From Liberiplasma sp046541015 (GTDB lineage: Bacteria > Bacillota_I > Bacilli_A > Izemoplasmatales > Izemoplasmataceae), in NCBI GenBank assembly GCA_046541015.1, contig JBKHEA010000002.1, positions 115,091-179,090 on the forward strand: DNA of 64,000 nucleotides. The letters run 5' to 3'. The notes below the pieces were generated by a model, which did no database searches, had not been told where the DNA came from, and saw nothing but the letters and a program-made list of their open reading frames with translations. Below, one piece after another: positions 8,562 through 16,609 of the stretch (position 1 is its first letter; every line of letters starts with the position of its first letter). The position numbers were made by a program, and so were the translations under genes.

Positions 8562-9798
8562 TGTTGTAACATCTAAAGGCTATACAGGGTTTTATTTTGA
8601 TGATCAAGCAGCTATCAAAAACGGTGCTTTAATGGATGGGTTTATGTATATTGGTGATGTACTAACCGATAAGTTTTCTCACATCCGTCAAACAGGTGAA
8701 TCTTTATCTATTATGCTCATCTTAGAAGATGGCCAAATTGCCTATGGTGATGCCGCTGCCGTTCAGTATTCTGGGGCAGGGGGTCGCGATCCTTTATTTT
8801 TAGCCGAAGAAGGTGAAGCGATTTTTAACAGTCATCTTAAGCACTTACTCATTGGATTAGATATTTCAACCTTTAAAAAGAACGCAGAATATTTTGACCA
8901 TTTAATGATTGACAATAAAAGACTCCATACAGCCTTACGCTATGGTATCACTCAAGCCTTATTAGATGCCACCGCAAAATCAAATCATCTAACGATACCT
9001 GAAATCATAAGAAGAGAATATAGTATTAAAAAAACAAGCTATGAAGCGGTTCCTTTGTTTGCACAAACGGGGGATGAACGCTATACAAATGTTGATAAAA
9101 TGATTATTAAAGAAGTTGACGTCATGCCCCATGCATTAATCAATAATATTCAAACAAAACTTGGGAAAAATGGCGAAATTTTAAAAGAATACGTTAACTG
9201 GTTAAGAAACCGCATCATCACAAAAAGAACCCGTGAAACATATAATCCAATTTTACATATTGATGTATACGGAACAATCGGTATCATTTTTAACTATGAC
9301 TACACTAAAATATTTGATTATATCAAAGCCTTAGCAAACGTTGCAGCCCCATTCTTATTACGTATTGAAGGACCAGTCGATGAAGGCAATCAAGCGGGGA
9401 CATTGCATGCCTTAAAAAAACTTCGCAGGATGATTGATGAAGAAAACATCAATGTTGAAATTGTCGCAGATGAATGGTGTAACACTTTAGAAGATGTCAA
9501 ACTTTTTACCGATCATAAGGCGGGTCATATGGTTCAAGTTAAAACGCCTGATTTAGGTGGGGTTAATAATATCATTGAAGCATTACTTTATTGTCGTAAA
9601 CATGATATGGGTGCCTATAGTGGTGGAACATGTAATGAGACCAATATTAGTGCAGAAATCACCACATCAATTGCGATAGCATGTGAAGCTAAACAATGCT
9701 TAGCTAAACCAGGTATGGGCGCAGATGAAGGCATTATGATTGTTAAAAATCATATGCATAGAACCTTAAATCTAATCAAAAGGAATCAAACGAAATGA
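8548..9798 (+). CDS. mal: Methylaspartate ammonia-lyase (beta-methylaspartase)
   Basis: The enzyme removes ammonia from 3-methylaspartate to give mesaconate, the second step of the methylaspartate pathway. The protein is 416 aa (413 in C. tetanomorphum) with the enolase-superfamily fold. Metal ligands D239, E274 and D308 and the catalytic K332 (in VKTPDLGG) line up with the known D238, E273, D307 and K331, all shifted by one. An AAAGGAG site precedes the ATG, which overlaps glmE by 14 bases. It is directly followed by citD, so the mesaconase step is not encoded here. Confidence 0.97.
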   Translation: MKIIDVVTSKGYTGFYFDDQAAIKNGALMDGFMYIGDVLTDKFSHIRQTGESLSIMLILEDGQIAYGDAAAVQYSGAGGRDPLFLAEEGEAIFNSHLKHLLIGLDISTFKKNAEYFDHLMIDNKRLHTALRYGITQALLDATAKSNHLTIPEIIRREYSIKKTSYEAVPLFAQTGDERYTNVDKMIIKEVDVMPHALINNIQTKLGKNGEILKEYVNWLRNRIITKRTRETYNPILHIDVYGTIGIIFNYDYTKIFDYIKALANVAAPFLLRIEGPVDEGNQAGTLHALKKLRRMIDEENINVEIVADEWCNTLEDVKLFTDHKAGHMVQVKTPDLGGVNNIIEALLYCRKHDMGAYSGGTCNETNISAEITTSIAIACEAKQCLAKPGMGADEGIMIVKNHMHRTLNLIKRNQTK

Positions 9799-10055
9799 TT
9801 ATCACAGGAAGCTTAGAATCAAGTGATTGTTTAATAACCTTAACCCCTAAAAATTCCCTTGAAATTGAAATTGAAAGCATTGTTTATGATGCCTTTGGTA
9901 AACAAATAGAAGCGGTTATTAAAAAAACTTTAAGTGCGCATAATCTTTCAAATGTCCATGTACTTTGTCAAGATAAAGGGGCTTTAGATTATACGATTAT
10001 TGGTAGGTTAGAAGCGGCTATAAAACGCTTTAAGGAGGCTAATCATGAATCGTAG
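9795..10055 (+). CDS. citD: Citrate/citramalate lyase acyl-carrier protein (gamma subunit)
   Basis: The 86-aa protein carries the phosphoribosyl-dephospho-CoA arm of the lyase complex. The attachment serine is probably S9 in the LESSD motif (LESGD in E. coli CitD). It overlaps mal by 4 bases (ATGA) and citE by 11. Since it follows methylaspartase, the complex is more likely citramalate lyase than citrate lyase. That is inferred from context; the subunits of the two enzymes are homologous. Confidence 0.9.
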   Translation: MIITGSLESSDCLITLTPKNSLEIEIESIVYDAFGKQIEAVIKKTLSAHNLSNVHVLCQDKGALDYTIIGRLEAAIKRFKEANHES

Positions 10056-10869
10056 TTATTTATTTATTCCAGGTGATGTTCCTCGTATGGTACAAACACT
10101 AGATGTGTTTGAAAGTGATGCAGTCATTTTAGACTTTGAAGATGCGGTAGCTTACCAACAAAAAGATGAAGCACGCTACCTTACAAAGTCTTTTTTAAAA
10201 ACGTTTAGTTTTAAGAGTCCTGATATTTATATAAGAATTAATGCCCATACAGATAAAGCCCTTTTTGAGGCTGATTTAGAGATTATAAAAACATTAAATA
10301 TAAAAGGCATTATGTTACCTAAAACCTCACTAGCTGCGTTAGATGCATTCACGCGCTATATGAAAAATGAAAAGACTTTAGAAGTCATTGGATTAATTGA
10401 AACCCCTGAAAGCTTTTTTGAGTTACAAGAAATTGCAAAACATGAAGTGATTAGTGCATTATGCTTAGGGGCAGAAGATTTAAGCAAAACATTAAGTTTA
10501 AAACGAACAACGAGTGGTGATGAAATCTTATATGCTAGAAGCCAAATTGTCTTTGCGGCTAAGAGCTATCATAAATTAGCTATTGATACCCCCTTTGTAG
10601 CCATTCATGATTTTGATGGGTTAAAACAAGATTGTTTAAAAGCGTCCCAGCTAGGGTTTGATGGAAAAGCTGCGATTCATCCTAATCATGTAGATTTAAT
10701 AAATCAAATCTTTAGTCCTAGTGAAGATGAAATCTTAGAAGCAAAACGTATTATCAAGGCGAGTGAAAAACTTAACACAACGCGATTTTCATTAGATGGT
10801 AAAATGGTGGATAAACCAATTATTGATCGCGCAAAAGCCTTAATTGATAAAGCGAGTCGAATTAAATGA
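10045..10869 (+). CDS. citE: Citrate/citramalate lyase beta subunit
   Basis: CitE cleaves the acyl-ACP ester to release the 2-oxoacid (pyruvate from citramalyl-ACP, oxaloacetate from citryl-ACP). The 274-aa HpcH/HpaI-type TIM barrel shows the usual N-terminus RSYLFIPGDVPRM, the metal motif DAVILDFEDAV, R in the IRIN strand, the E of GLIETP and the LGAEDL loop. The ATG lies behind AAGGAGG, inside the end of citD. It overlaps citF by 4 bases. Confidence 0.93.
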   Translation: MNRSYLFIPGDVPRMVQTLDVFESDAVILDFEDAVAYQQKDEARYLTKSFLKTFSFKSPDIYIRINAHTDKALFEADLEIIKTLNIKGIMLPKTSLAALDAFTRYMKNEKTLEVIGLIETPESFFELQEIAKHEVISALCLGAEDLSKTLSLKRTTSGDEILYARSQIVFAAKSYHKLAIDTPFVAIHDFDGLKQDCLKASQLGFDGKAAIHPNHVDLINQIFSPSEDEILEAKRIIKASEKLNTTRFSLDGKMVDKPIIDRAKALIDKASRIK

Positions 10870-12269
10870 TGAAAGAAATGTACACATCGCTTGATGAGTT
10901 AGTTAAGCATTTACCAATTAAAGATGGCTTGCACCTATCATTTCACCACCACTTGCGCAATGGCGATTATGTGATTAATCATGTTTTAAATTATTTTAAT
11001 CAGTTAGGAATCAAAGACTTACATTTATATCCTTCTAGTATATTTCCTTCTTATGAAAGTATTTTAACCTTATTAAAAAAAGGCGCTATTTCTAGTATTA
11101 CGACCAACTATTTAAATGGTCCAGTTGCTGAATTTTTAGCTAATGAAGATCATCATGTCTCTTTAACCATGCAAACGCATGGCGGAAGAGCAAGGGCTTT
11201 TATTGAAGGAGAAAATCAAGTAGATATCGCCTTTATAGCGGCATCGGCAAGTGATACTTTTGGAAATGCTACAGGATTAGAAGGAAAAAACCCTTGTGGT
11301 AGTTTAGGGTATGCGATGGAAGACTTAAAATACGCTAAAATTAAAGTTCTTATTACCGATACCATCTTAGATAAAATTGATCAACCTCAAATAGATGGGG
11401 CATTCGTTGATTATATTTATCAAGTGGAGGCAATTGGAGATTCAAAAGGCATTATCAGCGGAACAACTTCAATAACAAATGACCCTGTTGGAATAAAAAT
11501 TGCAAAAGATGCCGCTAAAGTTATGATTCTTTCAGGGATTGTTAAGGAAGGATTTTCTTTTCAAAGCGGGGCTGGAGGGGTTAGTTTACGTGTCACTGAT
11601 ATCATTAAACAATATTTAATTACTAATCATATTAAAGCCAAGTTCTTTTCAGGTGGCATTACAAAATATCATGTCGATATGCTTGAAAAAGATTTAGTTC
11701 ATGATTTATATGATGTTCAGTGTTTTGATTTAGAGGCAGTGTCTTCATTAAAACGTAATCCTCATCATCATTTTATCAGTGCTCATGAATACGCAAATCC
11801 ACATAATGAAAAACGGATTATTAAAGATTTAGATTGTGTTATTTTAGGGGCAACTGAAATCGACTTATCGTTTAATGTCAATGTAACTACAGACTCATAT
11901 AATACAATTATTGGAGGTTCTGGGGGACATAGTGATACAGCAAGCGACAGTTTGCTATCAATCATTGTCTCACCCCTTATAAAAGCTAGAACGCCTATTA
12001 TCAAAAATAAAGTCAACACGATTACAACTTTAGGTAAGCATATTGATTGTTTGGTCACAGAACGTGGCATTGCGATTAACCCGAACCGAAAAGACTTAAT
12101 TGATTTATTAAAGAATACATCTTTAGATCTTGTTACGATTGAAACCTTACAAAAAAGAGCCTATGCATATACAGGCATGCCTACTGAAAAAACCTATAAG
12201 AAAACACCATTTGGAACCATCGTTGATCGAGATGGTACTACCATTGATACATTATATAAAAAGAAGTGA
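10866..12269 (+). CDS. citF: Citrate/citramalate lyase alpha subunit (acyl-ACP transferase)
   Basis: CitF exchanges the acetyl group on the ACP arm for the substrate acyl group, releasing acetate. The protein is 467 aa, somewhat shorter than the roughly 510 aa of E. coli CitF because the N-terminus is shorter. CoA-transferase-fold markers include MQTHGGRARA, FIAASASDTFGN, GATEIDLSFNVNV and GGSGGHSDTASD. The start is either of two adjacent ATG codons (10866 or 10869). It is 4 bases upstream of citC. Confidence 0.93.
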   Translation: MMKEMYTSLDELVKHLPIKDGLHLSFHHHLRNGDYVINHVLNYFNQLGIKDLHLYPSSIFPSYESILTLLKKGAISSITTNYLNGPVAEFLANEDHHVSLTMQTHGGRARAFIEGENQVDIAFIAASASDTFGNATGLEGKNPCGSLGYAMEDLKYAKIKVLITDTILDKIDQPQIDGAFVDYIYQVEAIGDSKGIISGTTSITNDPVGIKIAKDAAKVMILSGIVKEGFSFQSGAGGVSLRVTDIIKQYLITNHIKAKFFSGGITKYHVDMLEKDLVHDLYDVQCFDLEAVSSLKRNPHHHFISAHEYANPHNEKRIIKDLDCVILGATEIDLSFNVNVTTDSYNTIIGGSGGHSDTASDSLLSIIVSPLIKARTPIIKNKVNTITTLGKHIDCLVTERGIAINPNRKDLIDLLKNTSLDLVTIETLQKRAYAYTGMPTEKTYKKTPFGTIVDRDGTTIDTLYKKK

Positions 12270-12273
12270 TTAG

Positions 12274-13284
12274 ATGATTAAAGAAGTCTTATTAGAAGAA
12301 GAAAAAAATCAAGTTAAAGCGTTTTTAAAAACGTTTGATTTACTATATGAAGATGACATTGATTATACCGTTATGATCATAGAAGAAGGGCGTTTGATTG
12401 CAACCGCTAGTAAAAGTCAAAACATCATTAAATGTGTCGCAATTAAACCGCTTCATCAAGGTAAAAATCTATTATCAACCCTTATGACTGCCCTAATTAA
12501 AAAACTTGCAGAAGAAAACATTCATCATTACTTTTTATATACCCTAAATCAACAAGCCCCTTTATTTAAAGCACTCGGATTAAACGAAATTGTAAAAAGT
12601 CCCAATGTTACGCTATTTGAAGGCGGTGCATACATAAAGAATCAATTAGAAACCCTAAAAAAAAGGTATCAAGTAAGCGATCATTTAAAAGCTTGCCTTA
12701 TTATTAATGCAAACCCTATGACTAAAGGACATTTTCATTTAATTAAACACGCCGCAAGCTTACATGAAGAGGTCTTAGTCTTTGTTGTAAGCGAAGATCG
12801 AAGTTTTTTTCCGTTTGACGCACGATTTGAAATCATCAAAAAGGCATGTGAAGGCTTACCAAATGTAAAAGTCTTACCAACACTTAATTATTTAGTTTCT
12901 TCTGCGACCTTTCCAAAATACTTTTTAAAAGAAGAAACTCTAATCAAAGAAGCACACGCCTTAATTGATGTATTGATATATAAAAAGTACTACATGCCAA
13001 TATTTCATATAAGCACGCGCTATGTAGGAGATGAACCCTTAAGTCCGATGACGAATATGTATAATCAGGTGATGAAAAAACATTTAGGCGATGCGTTAAA
13101 AATTATTCCAAGAATAAAACTTGGCCATGAAGTCATTAGTGCATCAACCGTTCGAAACTATTTAAAATCAGGCAATATTGAAGCGGCGAAGCCTTTCTTA
13201 GTCGATGCATCGTATGACTATTTAAGGTCAAAAAAGGGACGTGAGTTACTTGAAACGATTAAACATTACACAAAAAGACATTAA
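12274..13284 (+). CDS. citC: [Citrate (pro-3S)-lyase] ligase
   Basis: CitC activates the lyase by acetylating the thiol of the CitD prosthetic arm at the expense of ATP. The 336-aa protein has an N-terminal GNAT-like domain (IKPLHQGKNLLSTLM, about residues 64-80) and a C-terminal nucleotidyltransferase domain with NANPMTKGHFHL, its HxGH-type ATP motif. Later markers are HEVISASTVRNYL. It overlaps the next gene by 44 bases. Confidence 0.93.
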   Translation: MIKEVLLEEEKNQVKAFLKTFDLLYEDDIDYTVMIIEEGRLIATASKSQNIIKCVAIKPLHQGKNLLSTLMTALIKKLAEENIHHYFLYTLNQQAPLFKALGLNEIVKSPNVTLFEGGAYIKNQLETLKKRYQVSDHLKACLIINANPMTKGHFHLIKHAASLHEEVLVFVVSEDRSFFPFDARFEIIKKACEGLPNVKVLPTLNYLVSSATFPKYFLKEETLIKEAHALIDVLIYKKYYMPIFHISTRYVGDEPLSPMTNMYNQVMKKHLGDALKIIPRIKLGHEVISASTVRNYLKSGNIEAAKPFLVDASYDYLRSKKGRELLETIKHYTKRH

Positions 13285-14518
13285 GAAAAAAATCTTAGAA
13301 GCAAAAGATGAAAAAAAGGTTTTTTTAGAAAGTCTAAATGACCCTTTTACTATGTTTACGCTTAAGGTGAATCAACCATTTTATCCTAAAAATACACATG
13401 AAACTACCTTTTTAATCAAACTTTTTAATCACCTAATTCATCAGGTATTTAAAATAGAAAGCACGGTTTTTAAACCCTCTTTTTCAGGGGATTATTATGT
13501 TTATTTTACCGATATTCCGCCACTGATTTTAAAGAAAATGACAAGCTATTTAGAAGAACACCATCCCCTTGGGCGGTTGGTCGATCTTGATGTTTATCAA
13601 TCTTCAAAAGCACTTTCAAGAACTAAGCCAAGAACTTGTTATTTATGCGAGGCTGATGCCCATTACTGTGCGCGTAGTCAAAATCATAAACCTTACGAGA
13701 TTAAAACATACATAACTCAACAAATTCAAACCTTTATTATAAATGCATTAACGGCTGAAGCTACAAATGCGTTAAGAAAAGAGGTCTATTTAACCCCTAA
13801 ATTTGGACTTGTATCTGCAAAAGATAGCGGAGCACATTTAGATATGGACCTTAACTTATTTTTAACAAGTATTAACGCCATTACACCTTTTTTTAAGATG
13901 TTTACAAAAACAGCATTTGAAAAAACCTTTGAAATGTTAAGAATCATCGGAATTCAAGCTGAAGAAGCGATGTTTCAAGCAACTAATCAAGTGAATACTC
14001 ATAAAGGGGCTATTTTTATATTTGGTTCAATTCTTCCAGCCTTAGCCCATGCAATCTATTACCAAAAACCGCTTGATAATATGTTAGAGTTCATGCATGA
14101 TTATTTACACCCACTGATTAAAGACGATTTTAAAGCCTTAAACTATAAAGAAGGTTTAACCGCAGGAGAAATCATGTACGAACGCTATGGCACTAAAGGC
14201 ATTAGAGGTGAAGTATTAAATAAGTTTCCAAGTATTTTTTCATGGTATCATAACCACTATGACTCACACTATGAAAAATTGTGTGCTATCATGGCGCATT
14301 TAGAAGATACGACTATTATTAAACGGTTTAACTTTCAAACCTTAAAAACCGTTCAAAATGATATGAGGGATTTATTAAAAGAAAAACCATTTAATCTATC
14401 GTATTATCATTCCTTAAGTTCAAAGTATAAAGCTTTAGGTATCTCTCCTGGTGGAAGCGCTGATTTACTAGGGCTTACCTTTTTGTTTGAAGCGTCATTG
14501 CATCTTTTGCCGCAATAA
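13241..14518 (+). CDS. citXG: CitX-CitG fusion: lyase ACP phosphoribosyl-dephospho-CoA transferase plus its precursor synthase
   Basis: One 425-aa protein joins two activities that make and attach the CitD prosthetic group. Residues about 1-165 match CitX, with LGRLVDLDVY, SRTKPRTCYLCEADAHYCARSQNH and its clustered Cys/His. Residues about 170-425 match CitG (triphosphoribosyl-dephospho-CoA synthase), with EVYLTPKFGLVSAKDSGAHLD split as in the family, and NTHKGAIFIFG. Such fusions are known in other bacteria. The start is GTG 13241 or TTG 13250; an AAAGGGA site fits either. It overlaps citC and ends at a terminator, closing the operon. Confidence 0.9.
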   Translation: MSYLKRLNITQKDIKKKILEAKDEKKVFLESLNDPFTMFTLKVNQPFYPKNTHETTFLIKLFNHLIHQVFKIESTVFKPSFSGDYYVYFTDIPPLILKKMTSYLEEHHPLGRLVDLDVYQSSKALSRTKPRTCYLCEADAHYCARSQNHKPYEIKTYITQQIQTFIINALTAEATNALRKEVYLTPKFGLVSAKDSGAHLDMDLNLFLTSINAITPFFKMFTKTAFEKTFEMLRIIGIQAEEAMFQATNQVNTHKGAIFIFGSILPALAHAIYYQKPLDNMLEFMHDYLHPLIKDDFKALNYKEGLTAGEIMYERYGTKGIRGEVLNKFPSIFSWYHNHYDSHYEKLCAIMAHLEDTTIIKRFNFQTLKTVQNDMRDLLKEKPFNLSYYHSLSSKYKALGISPGGSADLLGLTFLFEASLHLLPQ

Positions 14519-14545
14519 AAAAATCCCTTTATTAAGGGATTTATT
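14519..14545. terminator. Bidirectional terminator between citXG and the radical SAM gene
   Basis: AAATCCCTT and AAGGGATTT form a stem with loop TATT and flanking A and T runs on both sides, serving the convergent genes on either strand. Confidence 0.8.
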
Positions 14546-15473
14546 TTTGGAAATATTTGCCTTGGTAAGTGTTTAACTTTCGCATTTGTTTATCGATTTC
14601 ATTCATCACAACAAATTTCTTTTTAGTCCATAAAGGTGCAATGAGTAAATCACTTGGTGCATCTCCTGTAACTCTATGAACAATAATTTTAGGGTCAAGC
14701 CGTTCAAGTTGATGAATGACAATATCTACATAGTCTTCTAGGCTTAAAAGTTCAAAAGGATTTTTAAGATATTCATGGCCTAATTTCGTTTGTTTCATCA
14801 CATGAAGCATATGAATTTTTACCCCTTGAATATCTAAGGTATTTAAATGGTCAATGGTCTTAATCATCATTGTTTTATCTTCTAAAGGAATGCCATTAAT
14901 GATGTGGACAATCACTTCAATATTTTGTTTTCTTAAGGCTTTTACGGCCCAGTCAAAGCATTCTAGCGAGTGACAGCGGTTCATCCACTCAGCACTTTTT
15001 TCATGAATACTTTGCAAACCAAGTTCTACTTGTAAAAAGGTCCGCTTATTTAATTGGCCTAAATAAGTGATTTTTTCATCATCTAAACTATCACAGCGTG
15101 TTGCAATATTTAATCCAACAATAAACTCATCAAGCCCTAAGGCTTCTTCAAACATGGTTTTTAATAAAGGGAGTGGTTTATGGGTATTTGTGTTTGCTTG
15201 AAAATACGCAATATATGAAGCATCTGGCCACTTTTCATGCAAACGCGTTTTGACTTGATTAAACTGTGTTTTTAAGTCATCATGCTTATCTCCTGCAAAA
15301 TCACCACTGCCACTTGGTGTACAAAAGATACAACCACCTAGTCCTGATGTGCCGTCTTTATTAGGACATGTAAAGCCACCATCTAAAGGGACTTTAAATA
15401 CTTTCTTACCGAATTTTGCCTTTAAATAATTGTTGTAAGTATGATATTTTTTTTCTGATTGAGAAAAGTTCAT
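14541..15473 (-). CDS. TIGR01212-family radical SAM protein (YtqA/YhcC-like)
   Basis: The 310-aa protein (from ATG 15473, behind AGGTG) has the variant radical SAM cluster motif of the YtqA/YhcC group: CPNKDGTSGLGGCIFC, with cysteines spaced C-x12-C-x2-C. Other markers are the N-terminal YHTYNNYLKAKFGKKVFKV, the substrate strand YIAYFQANTNT and VELGLQSIHEKS. Its substrate is not known to me; members have been linked to tRNA modification. A GTG at 15482 is possible but less well placed. It is one of only three minus-strand genes in the window. Confidence 0.88.
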   Translation of the reverse strand: MNFSQSEKKYHTYNNYLKAKFGKKVFKVPLDGGFTCPNKDGTSGLGGCIFCTPSGSGDFAGDKHDDLKTQFNQVKTRLHEKWPDASYIAYFQANTNTHKPLPLLKTMFEEALGLDEFIVGLNIATRCDSLDDEKITYLGQLNKRTFLQVELGLQSIHEKSAEWMNRCHSLECFDWAVKALRKQNIEVIVHIINGIPLEDKTMMIKTIDHLNTLDIQGVKIHMLHVMKQTKLGHEYLKNPFELLSLEDYVDIVIHQLERLDPKIIVHRVTGDAPSDLLIAPLWTKKKFVVMNEIDKQMRKLNTYQGKYFQK

Positions 15474-15546
15474 GGTTATCACCTAATAATAGTTTATCAC
15501 AAATTTAAAAAACTGTATTCTATGATATAATAAGGAAGGTGATTAT

Positions 15547-16347
15547 ATGTTAAATAAAGTTAGACTTGCCTTAGTTGCGCCAGAGGCATTAATTGAATAT
15601 AGACGTGATTCCTTATTTAAAGTATTTTCTTACTTGTTATTTTTTGCGTTGTTGATGAGTACAGCTTCATTGATTATGGTGATAAACTTTCAAGGGGTAG
15701 ATACGGTTACAGAAACCGTGATTACAGAAGGTATCGTGACGCAAGAGACTAGTTGTGAAATAGAAGATAGTCTATTAGACTGTGATCAAGACTTAACCTT
15801 ACTTGAAGTTACAAATTTTAGTGTGATTACTAAAACTAATAGTGATTATAGTGATTTAACCGGGTTTACCTATTATTTTGTGTTACATGAAGACCGATTG
15901 GATATGGTATTCTTTGGTCAAGTTTTTGAATCTCGTCTTATTAGTGAATTAGATGAAAGCATGCATAATCTTTCATTAAATACTGAAACGAATGAAGAAG
16001 AAGTTAGCCGTGCTTTAATTGATACCCTAAATCATGAACTGGTAAACTTTAAAGCGTTTTGGGGACCATTTGTCGTCTTGTTTAACCTCTTAAGTGCCTT
16101 ACTTTTATTTAATGTGTTTATTTTAATCAACACATTTATTTCTCGTGCGCGCTTAAAAGAAGTCCCATTAAAACAAATGTATGTCATGATGAGTTATGGC
16201 GCTACTGCATTATACATTGTATTGATTTTTGAAGCGATGTTAGGGTTTAACATTTTCATTTTTTTAGTCTTATTATTTATTGCGTTTAGACAGTTGAGTC
16301 GCTTAACGCTTGCAATTCATCAAAAAGTCCATAAGAATAATAGTTGA
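15547..16347 (+). CDS. Membrane protein, DUF1189-like
   Basis: This 266-aa protein has one hydrophobic segment near residues 25-47, an extracytoplasmic-looking region of about 120 acidic residues with two cysteines, and three closely spaced C-terminal membrane segments (about 170-260). The layout and the N-terminus (EYRRDSLFKVFSYLLFF) recall DUF1189 proteins of Bacillales. A TATAAT at 15526-15531 and an AAGGAAGGTG site precede it. Function unknown. Confidence 0.5.
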   Translation: MLNKVRLALVAPEALIEYRRDSLFKVFSYLLFFALLMSTASLIMVINFQGVDTVTETVITEGIVTQETSCEIEDSLLDCDQDLTLLEVTNFSVITKTNSDYSDLTGFTYYFVLHEDRLDMVFFGQVFESRLISELDESMHNLSLNTETNEEEVSRALIDTLNHELVNFKAFWGPFVVLFNLLSALLLFNVFILINTFISRARLKEVPLKQMYVMMSYGATALYIVLIFEAMLGFNIFIFLVLLFIAFRQLSRLTLAIHQKVHKNNS

Positions 16348-16372
16348 AGTAGAGATTAACTTGTGCTATGAT
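16344..16372 (+). promoter_or_regulatory. Predicted promoter of leuS
   Basis: TTGAAG (16344-16349) and TATGAT (16367-16372) are 17 bases apart, with TG one base before the -10 box. The -35 box overlaps the end of the preceding gene. Confidence 0.6.
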
Positions 16373-16379
16373 AATTAAA

Positions 16380-16595
16380 ACGATGAACTAGAAATAGTAA
16401 TAAGAGCCTTATGTTAAAGAGACTTCGTGGTTGGTGTAAACGAAGCATAAGTCTTATGAATTAGTCTAGGGAGTTTTATAAGTGCAACTCGTGAGCTTAT
16501 AACGTTTCTCGCGTTAAGAGATTTAAGTGCTTAATTGAACTAAGGTGGTACCGCGGAAATTATTTTCGTCCTTTTTAAGGGCGATTTTTTATTTA
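16380..16595 (+). promoter_or_regulatory. Leucine T-box riboswitch
   Basis: This tRNA-sensing leader controls leuS by antitermination. The T-box core AAGGTGGTACCGCGG is at 16542-16556. Stem I is visible: AGTA and AGAGA elements, the GGTG distal element, and pairing of CCTTATG with CATAAG. The specifier position reads GAA-TTA, giving a UUA leucine codon. The terminator stem uses CGTCC and GGGCG followed by TTTTTT (16567-16591), mutually exclusive with the antiterminator. Confidence 0.93.
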
Positions 16596-16609
16596 TAAGG
16601 AGTGATTTG

